Shown piece after piece: positions 35,992 to 43,912 of a stretch of 64,000 bases of DNA. Numbering within the stretch: position 1 is the stretch's first letter; each line of letters begins with the position of its first letter. This DNA is from Rhizosphaericola sp047606825 (GTDB taxonomy: Bacteria; Bacteroidota; Bacteroidia; Chitinophagales; Chitinophagaceae): the NCBI GenBank assembly GCA_047606825.1, contig JASGDY010000085.1, positions 17,689 to 81,688 of the forward strand, read 5' to 3'. The position numbers and the translations under genes are program-made. The notes beneath the pieces were generated by a model. That model saw nothing but the letters and a program-made list of their open reading frames with translations. It was not told the DNA's origin and did no database searches.

Positions 35992-36065
35992 TCCTCAGTA
36001 GCTCAGTTGGTTAGAGCATCTGACTGTTAATCAGAGGGTCACAGGTTCAAGTCCTGTCTGAGGAG
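35992..36065 (+). tRNA. tRNA-Asn (anticodon GTT)
   Basis: TCCTCAG pairs with CTGAGGA, the D-arm is AGCTCAGTTGGTTAGAGC, the anticodon loop is CTGTTAA (GTT), and the T-loop is GTTCAAGTC. The discriminator is G and no CCA is encoded. Confidence 0.95.
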
Positions 36066-36074
36066 CTGGAAACC

Positions 36075-36112
36075 AAGCGGTCATGAAACCAATTTCATGA
36101 CCGCTTTTTTGT
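36075..36112 (+). terminator. Intrinsic terminator after tRNA-Asn
   Basis: AAGCGGTCATGAAA pairs perfectly with TTTCATGACCGCTT around CCAA, followed by TTTT. Confidence 0.85.
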
Positions 36113-36143
36113 TTGATACATGCTTTGCGAATAAAATTCGACT

Positions 36144-36500
36144 TTAATCTTTCAGTGCATTTATAAAATTGCCGAAACGCAAAATCTTTTCACTAATTCT
36201 CCTGTTGAACAAAAGATGCTCAAAATCTTTTTGTTTTACTTTCGGGTCTACCGTTTTAAGCCTTTCGTTCGTTGCGTCCTTAAACTCCTGCAAATTGTCC
36301 ATGCCACAACGTTTTGAAAGAAAACCATAATCGGGTTTTGCCTGCGAGAGTAAAAACATCAAGTCGTAAAAGCCGTAGGAAATGTACCCTGTCCCGGTGT
36401 GGATTTTTGTGGTTTTCCAGTCCTTCGGAGATACCGAAAAATTGGAAACCTTGCATCTACTAGCAATTAGGGTTTTGTTGTTTGTCTGCTGTCTTAACAT
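36144..36500 (-). pseudogene. Chimeric relic: integrase-like N-terminus joined to a nucleotidyltransferase(AbiEii)-like C-terminus
   Basis: The 118-codon frame reads through but looks composite. Residues about 16-45 (SNFSVSPKDWKTT, then YISYGFYD) resemble the arm-binding region of Bacteroidota tyrosine recombinases. From about residue 44 (YDLMFLLSQAKPDYGFLSKR, then QKDFEHLLFN and ILRFGNFI) it resembles the end of AbiEii-type nucleotidyltransferases. Neither domain is complete. It lies between tRNA-Asn and tRNA-Lys, a classic site for element integration. I infer the scar of a deleted mobile element. Both matches are from memory, so confidence is low. Confidence 0.4.
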
Positions 36501-36591
36501 TTTTGATTAATGTTTTGGAACGATGCCGCCAACAAAAACTGTTAACGGCACTGTTAACGTTAATAAAAATGCTGGTTTACCTAAGAAAAGG

Positions 36592-36625
36592 AAAAGCCTT
36601 GAAAACAAATGTGTTCAAGGCTTTT
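36592..36625 (-). terminator. Intrinsic terminator after tRNA-Lys
   Basis: AAAAGCCTTGAA pairs perfectly with TTCAAGGCTTTT around a 10-base loop. On the minus strand it follows the tRNA and ends in a T-run. Confidence 0.8.
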
Positions 36626-36631
36626 TCCAAG

Positions 36632-36704
36632 TGTCCCCGTGGAGGCTCGAACTCCAGACCCACTGATTAAGAGTCAGTTGCTCTACCAACTGAGCTACGG
36701 AGAC
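36632..36704 (-). tRNA. tRNA-Lys (anticodon CTT)
   Basis: The minus strand gives GTCTCCG paired with CGGGGAC (one G-T pair). The D-arm is AGCTCAGTTGGTAGAGC, the anticodon loop is CTCTTAA (CTT, reading AAG) and the T-loop is GTTCGAGCC. Discriminator A, no CCA encoded. Confidence 0.95.
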
Positions 36705-36723
36705 AAGTATTTAAAGTGGGACG

Positions 36724-36755
36724 CAAAGGTAACTGTATTTGCCTTTATTTTCCAA
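36724..36755 (-). promoter_or_regulatory. Promoter of tRNA-Lys inside the truB 3' end
   Basis: On the minus strand TTG, 21 bases, then TACCTTTG, a close match to the Bacteroidota promoter consensus. It overlaps the last codons of truB. Confidence 0.65.
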
Positions 36756-37482
36756 CGGTTGATGGATTTTTTTCTTCCCAGTCCTGTTTGAGCTGGGCGA
36801 TATGCGCCTCGAAACTTTCCACGGTCATCGCATCTGCCACGTTGAAATCTCCAATCTGCGTGCGGCGGAGTTGGCTGAGATAACCTCCCGTGCCAAGGGC
36901 AGCACCGTAATCATTCGCCAAGGAACGGATATACGTTCCCGTCGAACAAGCCACTTCAAAATCAATACGCGGCATTTCCACGCACGTCAACCCAAACGAA
37001 TAAATCGTAACCGGACGCGGTTCCAACTTGACGTCGTCGCCTTTGCGTGCCGCGAGATAGACAGGTTTCCCGCCTTGCTTGATGGCGGAATGTATGGGCG
37101 GCACTTGCTGTATCTCGCCGACAAAAGACGACCGTTTTTCTTGCAACAGACTGTCATCCACAAAACTGTAATCCTTGAAATTTTCGGGTTCGCTTTCCAA
37201 GTCGTAGGTCGGCGTGGACGCACCTATCGTAATCGTTCCGGTATAGACCTTACGCTGCGCCATGTATTCGTTGATGCGTTTGGTAAACTTTCCCGTGCAG
37301 ATGATCAAAAGCCCCGTCGCCAAAGGGTCCAACGTGCCAGCATGTCCGACTTTGTTGACTCCCGTCAATCGGCGTATCTTGCGAATAGCATCAAAGGAAG
37401 TCCAGTGCAGCGGTTTGTCCAGCAGTATAACTTGTCCTTCCAGATAAGGTTGCAAAGCCGGATGTATCGGTTTTTGGCGCAT
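36745..37482 (-). CDS. truB: tRNA pseudouridine-55 synthase
   Basis: The 245-residue enzyme has the TruB motifs ILLDKPLHWTSFDAIRKI, GHAGTLDPLATGLL with the catalytic Asp, and KVYTGTITIG. It makes pseudouridine 55 in the T-loop of tRNAs. It is somewhat shorter than E. coli TruB (314), as expected for forms with a reduced C-terminal PUA region. Its downstream end overlaps the promoter of tRNA-Lys. Confidence 0.95.
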   Translation of the reverse strand: MRQKPIHPALQPYLEGQVILLDKPLHWTSFDAIRKIRRLTGVNKVGHAGTLDPLATGLLIICTGKFTKRINEYMAQRKVYTGTITIGASTPTYDLESEPENFKDYSFVDDSLLQEKRSSFVGEIQQVPPIHSAIKQGGKPVYLAARKGDDVKLEPRPVTIYSFGLTCVEMPRIDFEVACSTGTYIRSLANDYGAALGTGGYLSQLRRTQIGDFNVADAMTVESFEAHIAQLKQDWEEKNPSTVGK

Positions 37483-37544
37483 TGTATTTATGATTTATGA
37501 TTTGAGATGTATGATATTCATTATCAAATCACCAAATTATCAAA
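37483..37544. repeat. ATTATCAAATCACCAAATTA-type intergenic repeat
   Basis: The gap between the LolE-type permease and truB is composed of the words CATTATCAAATCACC and AAATTATCAAATTAATT. It is related by inversion to the repeats at 15690 and 42622. Confidence 0.6.
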
Positions 37545-38780
37545 TTAATTAAAAGCAATCGCCTTCACAGGTTTCACGCTTTTGACAAAATAGGCGGGCA
37601 AAACTAAGGCAAGAAAGCAAACGAGAAAAGTCACTACACATATTGCCAATATCTGCCACCATACAATACTGACCGGCGCGACCGACACATAGTACGAACT
37701 CTCGTCCAGCTTGAGCAGTCCGGTATATTGCTGCAACAGACAAAGTCCAACGCCGACAACAAATCCATACAGGATGCCGCGCAACGCGATAATCGCCGCA
37801 TAGTACAGAAATATCCTTTGCAAAACAAAATTGGGCGCGCCCAACGCCTGCAACACACCCGACATCTGCGTGCGCTCCAACACCAATATCAGCAGACAGG
37901 TAATCAGGTTGATGACGGCGACGATGGACATCACGACAAAAACCACGTTGCGGTTGACGTCCTGTATGTCCAGCCAGTCAAATATGCTCGGGTACACATC
38001 CCTAACCGTGCGGCTAATCCACGCATCTGGCAGTTCGTTGTACAGTTCGTCGCTCACGGCATACATCTGGCGGTAGTCTTTCAGTATGACTTCGTAACCG
38101 CCAATCATTCCTTGGTCCCAGCCGCTCACTTTTTGTATCAGGCGGATATCGGCTATCGCAAACAGTTTGTCATATTCCTCGATGCCCGTTTTGTAGATGC
38201 CGCAGACGTACATCCGGCGCGCGACGGTGTTGGTACTTTCACCTGAGATGAAATAGACGTTGGCGGAATCGCCGACTTTTATGTTGAGTTCGTTGGCAAT
38301 AGGTTGCGAAATGACGATATCACGGCTATACGCACGCGCCGTGTCGAACTGTAGCCATCTGCCCGCTTTCAGGAAAGGCGCGAGATTGTTGAAGCCATAG
38401 CTTTTGTCTACGCCTTTGATGAGCAGCCCTTCGATTTCCTTCTTTTTTTCCAGGACGGCGGACTTGGTGGCAAAAGGCTGGTAGTGAGCGATTTGCGGAT
38501 TGTTGTGCAGGATTTGGACGATGCTGTCGTTGGTAACGATGGGCGTTTCCTCGGCGAGTATCGCCTTGCTCGGTTCGTATTCCTGCACGCGGAGATGTCC
38601 CCAGAAGCTGAACACTTTTTGGCTGATGGCATTTTGGAAACCATTGACAAAGCAGACCGTCACAATCATCGCCGCCACGCTCAACGCCGTCGCCGCGGTC
38701 GCCAAACGGATGATAAACCGCGAAAACGACTTTTGCCTGTTGAAGGCGATGCGACCAGCGATAAAAGTGGCTACGTTCAT
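37545..38780 (-). CDS. FtsX/LolE-type ABC transporter permease
   Basis: The 411-residue protein has one N-terminal membrane helix, a large periplasmic domain (about 50-260) and three C-terminal helices, the topology of LolC/LolE and MacB-like permeases. It starts NVATFIAGRIAFNRQKSFSRF, typical of lipoprotein-releasing permeases. With an ATPase (LolD, not in this window) it would extract lipoproteins from the inner membrane for transfer to LolA. The LolA-like gene at 29.4 kb fits this. It could instead export another substrate. Confidence 0.82.
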   Translation of the reverse strand: MNVATFIAGRIAFNRQKSFSRFIIRLATAATALSVAAMIVTVCFVNGFQNAISQKVFSFWGHLRVQEYEPSKAILAEETPIVTNDSIVQILHNNPQIAHYQPFATKSAVLEKKKEIEGLLIKGVDKSYGFNNLAPFLKAGRWLQFDTARAYSRDIVISQPIANELNIKVGDSANVYFISGESTNTVARRMYVCGIYKTGIEEYDKLFAIADIRLIQKVSGWDQGMIGGYEVILKDYRQMYAVSDELYNELPDAWISRTVRDVYPSIFDWLDIQDVNRNVVFVVMSIVAVINLITCLLILVLERTQMSGVLQALGAPNFVLQRIFLYYAAIIALRGILYGFVVGVGLCLLQQYTGLLKLDESSYYVSVAPVSIVWWQILAICVVTFLVCFLALVLPAYFVKSVKPVKAIAFN

Positions 38781-39085
38781 ATTGGTTTTTAAAAAGGTAA
38801 AACTACGAGCCTAACGCTTTTTGGCAAAATCAAATACTTCGATGCTGTTTTTTTCGTTTATTTGGATGGGAAAAATTATATACAATGTATGAAAGAGTAT
38901 TTTCGTTATCGCACGCGTACCGCCAATGTTTTAAGATGCGGAAGCACATGCGACACGCGTGCGCCAGCGACGAACTGTCGGAAAAAATAGGACAGCTGAA
39001 AATCCATTCTCTCCAATGTCCTAAACTCCATTTTAGCCTTTGCTCTTTTTTACTTTATACTTTTACCTTTTTACTTAGAAACAAC
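38781..39085. other. Divergent intergenic region
   Basis: This region lies between two divergently transcribed genes. It contains the inverted repeat CGCACGCGT (38910) / ACGCGTGCG (38955) and ends in the T-rich words TTTTTTACTTTATAC and ACCTTTTTACTT. No gene is supported. Confidence 0.45.
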
Positions 39086-40345
39086 ATGAAACCGATATTC
39101 ATTCTTTTCTTTTTCTTTTTCTTACCAACATTCTTGCGCGCGCAGGACGAAAACCGGATGCCCAATATCCACGGCGTTATCCTTTGTACATCGGGCAGCC
39201 CGACCAGCTATCCCATGTATAGCCTGGGCAGCCTCAATGCACTTTCCTTGGAATTTGACGACCTCGACGCGGACGTCAAGAACTACAATTACACGTTCCA
39301 ACTCTGCAATATAGACTGGTCTCCAGCACAGTTGAGCAGTTTTGATTTTATCCAAGGCTATACGTCCAACCGCATCACCAACTACAAAATGTCGTCCATC
39401 GCCACGACGCACTACACGCATTATACGTTGACATTTCCGGAGTCCAATATGGCACCCAAAGTCAGCGGCAACTATATCCTCAAAGTCTTCCTCAACGGCG
39501 ACACGTCCCAACTGGCTTTCTCGCGAAGGATAATGGTCGTGGACAGCAAAGTCAATGTCAGCATGGCGTTACAGCGGCCTTACGATACGGAAAAAATGCG
39601 CACACACCAAAAACTCCAGTTTTCGCTCAATGTCGCCGCTTTACAAATCGCCAATCCGGAGCAACAGATAAAAGTCATCGTACTGAAAAATTTTCGTTGG
39701 GATGCCGCCGTCACCGGCGCGCAGCCTTCCTTTATTCGCAGCAACACTTACGAATACAATGGGGAACAGGATTTCACCATCCCGGCAGGCAAGGAATACC
39801 GCTGGCTCGACCTTACCAGTTTCCGTTTTGTCAGTGACCGCATCGACGCGATTGACCAAAACGCCACGCCTTTTAAAGTCTTTGCCAAGACTGACCGCGA
39901 AAGGAGCAACACCCAATACCTGCCTTACCAGGACTACAACGGGTTCTTTTTCATCAAGGCATCCGAACAGATTACGCCGTCGTTCCAAGGCGATTACGGC
40001 ATGGTGCATTTCACCTACCAGAACTATGACAAGATGCCGTTTCTCGACCAAAACGTCTATATCGTAGGGCAGTTCAACAACTACAACTGCGACGACCATT
40101 CCCTGATGCGCTACAACGCCGACAATAACTATTACGAAACCAACCTCCTGCTCAAGCAAGGTTACTACAATTATATCTACGTCACCAAACCCATCAAAAA
40201 TCCCAATGCGCCAGACGACACTTCCATCACCGAAGGCAACTATTGGGAAACGGAAAACGACTATACCATATTGGTCTATTACCGTTCGCTCAACAACCGC
40301 TATGACGAGCTCGTCGGGTATAAGACCGTAAATACGCGTAAGTGA
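39086..40345 (+). CDS. DUF5103 protein, type IX secretion system plug protein
   Basis: From the ATG at 39086 the protein has 419 residues. It has a signal peptide (IFILFFFFFLPTFLRA) and the DUF5103 body (NYNYTFQLCNIDW, GNYILKVFLNGD, YIVGQFNNYN, GYYNYIYV). In Flavobacterium the homologue (Plug) blocks the SprA translocon pore on the periplasmic side in the resting state. The gene is present even though sprA is not in this window. A longer frame back to 38885 includes intergenic words and is not used. Confidence 0.88.
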   Translation: MKPIFILFFFFFLPTFLRAQDENRMPNIHGVILCTSGSPTSYPMYSLGSLNALSLEFDDLDADVKNYNYTFQLCNIDWSPAQLSSFDFIQGYTSNRITNYKMSSIATTHYTHYTLTFPESNMAPKVSGNYILKVFLNGDTSQLAFSRRIMVVDSKVNVSMALQRPYDTEKMRTHQKLQFSLNVAALQIANPEQQIKVIVLKNFRWDAAVTGAQPSFIRSNTYEYNGEQDFTIPAGKEYRWLDLTSFRFVSDRIDAIDQNATPFKVFAKTDRERSNTQYLPYQDYNGFFFIKASEQITPSFQGDYGMVHFTYQNYDKMPFLDQNVYIVGQFNNYNCDDHSLMRYNADNNYYETNLLLKQGYYNYIYVTKPIKNPNAPDDTSITEGNYWETENDYTILVYYRSLNNRYDELVGYKTVNTRK

Positions 40346-40413
40346 AACGGAGGTTCAAACCAAAACTTTCCTCCTGAATCCTTACGCCTCACGCCTTATA
40401 CCTTATATCTGCG

Positions 40414-40421
40414 TATCTTTG
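40414..40421 (+). promoter_or_regulatory. Promoter -7 box immediately before rlmN
   Basis: TATCTTTG matches TAnnTTTG. It ends only four bases before the rlmN ATG, so the transcript would start at or next to the start codon. Confidence 0.6.
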
Positions 40422-40425
40422 CGGC

Positions 40426-41475
40426 ATGAACACAGTCGAGCAGCACAATATCCGGCAGATGTCCTTACCGGAACTCGAAGCGTATTTCTTGGAAATCGGG
40501 GAAAAAAAATTCAGAGCCAAGCAAGTCCATGAATGGGTATGGCAGAAAAATGCCCAGAATTTTGACGACATGAGCAACTTGGGAAAAGACTTGCGCGCCA
40601 AGCTGGCAGCGCATTTCATCATTCCAGGGCTCACCGTCGATGCGACCCAATACAGTAGCGACGGCACAATCAAGACACGTTTCAAGACTTCGGACAACCA
40701 TTTGGTCGAGGGTGTACTGATACCCACGGACGAGCGCACGACAGCCTGCGTCTCCTCACAGATTGGTTGCAGCCTGAGCTGCAAATTCTGCGCGACGGGC
40801 TATATCCCACGCGAACGTAACCTACACTACGACGAGATTTACGACGAAGTGATGAAAATCAACGCCCAGAGCGAAGCAACCTTCAACCGCAAACTTTCCA
40901 ATATCGTTTTCATGGGCATGGGCGAGCCGTTGCTCAACTACAACAACGTGTTGAAATCCATCGAGCGTATCACGGCTCCCGACGGCCTGGCAATGAGCCC
41001 AAGGCGCATCACGGTGTCCACGGCAGGTGTCGCCAAAATGATTAAAAAACTCGGCGACGACAAGGTACGTTTCAAATTGGCATTGTCCCTGCACGCCGCC
41101 AACGACCAGAAACGCAACGAAATCATGCCCATCAACGAGACCAATAACCTGCGTTCGCTGATAGACGCGCTCAACTATTTTTACCAACAGACGAACAACG
41201 AGATTACGTTTGAATACATTCTTTTCAAGGATTTCAACGACTCCATCCCCGACGCGCAGGAATTGGTAAAAATCTACCGCCAAGTCCCGGCAGACCTCGT
41301 CAACATCATCGAGTACAACCCGATTGACAACAACGACCGTTTTGCCAAACCCGACGAGGAGACGCTGAACAATTTTGTCAAATATCTGGAAAAAAACAAA
41401 GTCAACGTCCGCGTGCGCCGAAGCCGCGGCAAAGACATTGACGCCGCCTGCGGCCAGTTGGCCAACAAGGGCTAA
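40426..41475 (+). CDS. rlmN: Dual-specificity RNA methyltransferase RlmN
   Basis: The 349-residue radical SAM enzyme carries the iron-sulfur motif CSLSCKFC (CxxxCxxC), the motif GMGEPLLNY, and the C-terminal conserved Cys in DIDAACGQL that is transiently methylated. It methylates C2 of A2503 in 23S rRNA and A37 in some tRNAs. Length is normal. A promoter box lies almost on the start codon. Confidence 0.97.
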   Translation: MNTVEQHNIRQMSLPELEAYFLEIGEKKFRAKQVHEWVWQKNAQNFDDMSNLGKDLRAKLAAHFIIPGLTVDATQYSSDGTIKTRFKTSDNHLVEGVLIPTDERTTACVSSQIGCSLSCKFCATGYIPRERNLHYDEIYDEVMKINAQSEATFNRKLSNIVFMGMGEPLLNYNNVLKSIERITAPDGLAMSPRRITVSTAGVAKMIKKLGDDKVRFKLALSLHAANDQKRNEIMPINETNNLRSLIDALNYFYQQTNNEITFEYILFKDFNDSIPDAQELVKIYRQVPADLVNIIEYNPIDNNDRFAKPDEETLNNFVKYLEKNKVNVRVRRSRGKDIDAACGQLANKG

Positions 41476-41550
41476 AAATATTTTTTATTCACAGGAACTT
41501 TGGGTGTTGAAGGTACGCTACAGTCCAAAGTCCGTTTTTTATCAAGGAAC

Positions 41551-42621
41551 ATGGGCAAAAGCAAATCATCCGCATTCGACAAATTTATCAACCCGAAACT
41601 CGGCGGTGCCAAGAAAAAAGAAGCACTCAAACAACAAAAAAGAGCCGCCAACGCTGAGAAAAAAGCACGTTTCGAGGAAAGCAGAAACAGAAACTACGAC
41701 AAATACCGTCTGGTGACCAAAGACAACGTCATCAAGGACAGCAAATTTGCCCCGAAAAAAGAAGGCAAACCAGCTCCGGTAAGGAAGAATGAATTTTATT
41801 CCAAAAAAGAAAAAAGCAACACCATCGCCACTTTTGAAAACAAGGAATCAGGCATCATGCCGCTCAACAAGTTCCTTGCCCACGCTGGCGTATGTGCCAG
41901 ACGCGAAGCCGTCAACCTTATCAAAAAAGGCGATGTAACGGTCAACAAACAAGTCGTGGACGAACCGGGATTTAAGGTCGACGCAAGCTCCGACACCATT
42001 ACCTACAAAGGCAAAAAGCTGTCTCTGCAAAAAAATCTCGTGTACATACTGATCAACAAACCAAAAGACCACCTGACCACCACCACCGACCCGCAAGGAA
42101 GACGAACGGTCTTTGATATCATCAAAAACGCAACGGAAGAGCGCATCTTCCCCGTCGGCCGCCTGGACCGCAACACGACAGGCGTTTTGCTCCTTACCAA
42201 CGACGGCGAACTGGCCCAAAAGCTTACCCATCCTTCCTTTGGCATCAAAAAAGTCTACGAAGTCAAACTCGACAAACCATTGACCAAAAAAGACGCGGAA
42301 CATATCCTTGAAGGCGTCACGCTAGAAGACGGCAGCATCAAGGCAGACAGTGTCGGATTTGTCGACCCCAAAGACAAAACCCTTATCGGCATTGAGATAC
42401 ACAGCGGCCGCAACCGTATCGTCCGCCGTATTTTTGAATACCTCGGCTATGAAGTCAAAGGCCTTGACCGCGTCGTTTTTGGCAACCTTACCAAGAAAAA
42501 CGTGGAACGTGGCCATTGGCGCTACCTCAAGGAAAAAGAAGTCCGCCTCCTCAAATACTTGAACCAATCTTTTGTGAAAAAAACAGCACAGAAATCCCAG
42601 GACGCTGATTTTGAAGATTAA
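41551..42621 (+). CDS. RluB-type rRNA pseudouridine synthase with a basic N-terminal extension
   Basis: From the ATG at 41551 the protein has 356 residues. A Lys-rich extension (about 1-90) precedes an S4 RNA-binding domain (PLNKFLAHAGVCARREAVNLI, about 101-160) and a catalytic domain with GRLDRNTTGVLLLTNDG and RQ-like NRIVRRIFEYLG. RluB/RluE/RsuA enzymes modify rRNA; RluB targets position 2605 of 23S. The basic extension is common in Bacteroidota and is probably RNA-binding. It lies 75 bases after rlmN and precedes an RluA-type gene. Confidence 0.9.
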   Translation: MGKSKSSAFDKFINPKLGGAKKKEALKQQKRAANAEKKARFEESRNRNYDKYRLVTKDNVIKDSKFAPKKEGKPAPVRKNEFYSKKEKSNTIATFENKESGIMPLNKFLAHAGVCARREAVNLIKKGDVTVNKQVVDEPGFKVDASSDTITYKGKKLSLQKNLVYILINKPKDHLTTTTDPQGRRTVFDIIKNATEERIFPVGRLDRNTTGVLLLTNDGELAQKLTHPSFGIKKVYEVKLDKPLTKKDAEHILEGVTLEDGSIKADSVGFVDPKDKTLIGIEIHSGRNRIVRRIFEYLGYEVKGLDRVVFGNLTKKNVERGHWRYLKEKEVRLLKYLNQSFVKKTAQKSQDADFED

Positions 42622-42747
42622 ATTAATTTGATAATTCGGCGATTTGATAATTTGATAATGAAGTTGTTTACGCTTTTCATTATTTATCCAATAATCGAAT
42701 TTTGAATCCGAGATTGCTTTGTTCCATTCTCAATTCTCAACTAAAGA
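42622..42747. repeat. AATTTGATAATT/CCATTCTCAATTC-type intergenic repeat
   Basis: The gap between the two pseudouridine synthase genes consists of AATTTGATAATTCGGCGATT, TTGATAATTTGATAATG and TTCCATTCTCAATTCTCAA. It has the same two-part structure as the gap between atpE and atpB. Confidence 0.65.
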
Positions 42748-43452
42748 ATGAACCTCGACATCCTATACGAAGACGAATATATCATTGCGGTCAACAAGCC
42801 AGCGGGCATGTTGAGCATCCCCGACCGTGCCAACCTGCAACCATCGCTCAAGTCCGAACTACTCAAAAAATACGACGGCGTCTATGTCGTGCACCGTATC
42901 GACCGACCGACGAGCGGTCTTATTATTTTCGCACGCGACCCGGAGACGCACAAGGCATTGTCGGCGTTGTTTCTTTCGCGTGAGATGAACAAAAAATACA
43001 TCGCCCTCGTCAATGGCACCCTCTATCCGGAATCCGGCACCGTCAACGCCGGCATCATGGAACATCCCGCCAAAGACGGTACGATGATGGTCCACAAAAA
43101 AGGAAAAGATTCCATCACGGACTACAAGACGGTGGAAAAATTTCCGCTCTATTCCCTCGTCGAATACCAAATCCATACAGGACGCACACACCAGATACGC
43201 GTACACACCCAATACCTCGGACACTCCATCGTCGGTGACGAACTATACGGCGACGGCAAGCCTGTCTTCGTTTCGCAAATCCGCAAAGACTTCAAACTCG
43301 CCAAACGGCAAGACGACGAACAGCCCATCCTCAACCGCCTTGCGCTCCACTCCTACCGGATGGACTTCACGCTCTTCGGAAAAGAATACCATCTCGAAGC
43401 ACCGTTATGGAAAGATATGCGTGCGACCTTGCAGCAGTTGAGGAAGAGGTGA
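42748..43452 (+). CDS. RluA-family pseudouridine synthase
   Basis: The 234-residue protein starts directly with the catalytic domain (LDILYEDEYIIAVNKPAGM) and has no S4 domain. HRIDRPTSGLIIFA carries the catalytic Asp, and GRTHQIRVHTQYLGHSIVGD is the second signature. It resembles RluA/TruC-like enzymes; whether it modifies rRNA or tRNA cannot be told. Confidence 0.9.
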   Translation: MNLDILYEDEYIIAVNKPAGMLSIPDRANLQPSLKSELLKKYDGVYVVHRIDRPTSGLIIFARDPETHKALSALFLSREMNKKYIALVNGTLYPESGTVNAGIMEHPAKDGTMMVHKKGKDSITDYKTVEKFPLYSLVEYQIHTGRTHQIRVHTQYLGHSIVGDELYGDGKPVFVSQIRKDFKLAKRQDDEQPILNRLALHSYRMDFTLFGKEYHLEAPLWKDMRATLQQLRKR

Positions 43453-43912
43453 TGGTGAAGTAGTTTAATGTTTGGCGGAACATTCGTTACAATGATGTTG
43501 GCGTTGGATTTGGAGTTAGTGTATTTATTGCTCCCCTCTTTTAATACCAAACACAATAATAAAACAGTCTCTAACACTATCAATATGCACCAATAGTATA
43601 TGCCTATACCCAAAAGACAAAACCATGAAAAACCTTTCACCCAAACTGGACGGGAACGTTTTTGAAGAAACGGAAAAAGTGGTTTCGGATTTATAACCTA
43701 ATGTTTTTTTGGCTTAGAATCATGGTACCGAATCGCGCGCATCCCCCACAACTGCCAAAACGTCACCATCTTTCCTTTGGTATTTTTTTGGCATTTACAA
43801 TATGGTTGCTGTAATGTAAGAACAGCCAAAATTGAGACGGCATTTATTCCATTGGTTAGAACTTTACGCCATCTCAACTGTTGTATATAACGAACACATT
43901 AAAATTAAAGAT
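43453..43912. other. Intergenic region with a short antitoxin-like relic
   Basis: About 460 bases without an intact gene. A 23-codon frame (listed separately) looks like the start of a ribbon-helix-helix antitoxin. The remainder has no recognisable features. Confidence 0.45.
43625..43696 (+). pseudogene. Truncated N-terminus of a CopG-like antitoxin
   Basis: The frame encodes MKNLSPKLDGNVFEETEKVV plus three residues and then stops. The pattern MKNLxxKLDxxxFEExEK is typical of small ribbon-helix-helix antitoxins of Bacteroidota, which are about 70-80 residues long. No toxin gene follows. I infer a relic, at low confidence because it is so short. Confidence 0.3.

Noticed and set aside
38885..39085. 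67-codon N-terminal extension of the DUF5103 protein
   Set aside because: It translates intergenic words and precedes a clear signal peptide, so the start is at 39086.
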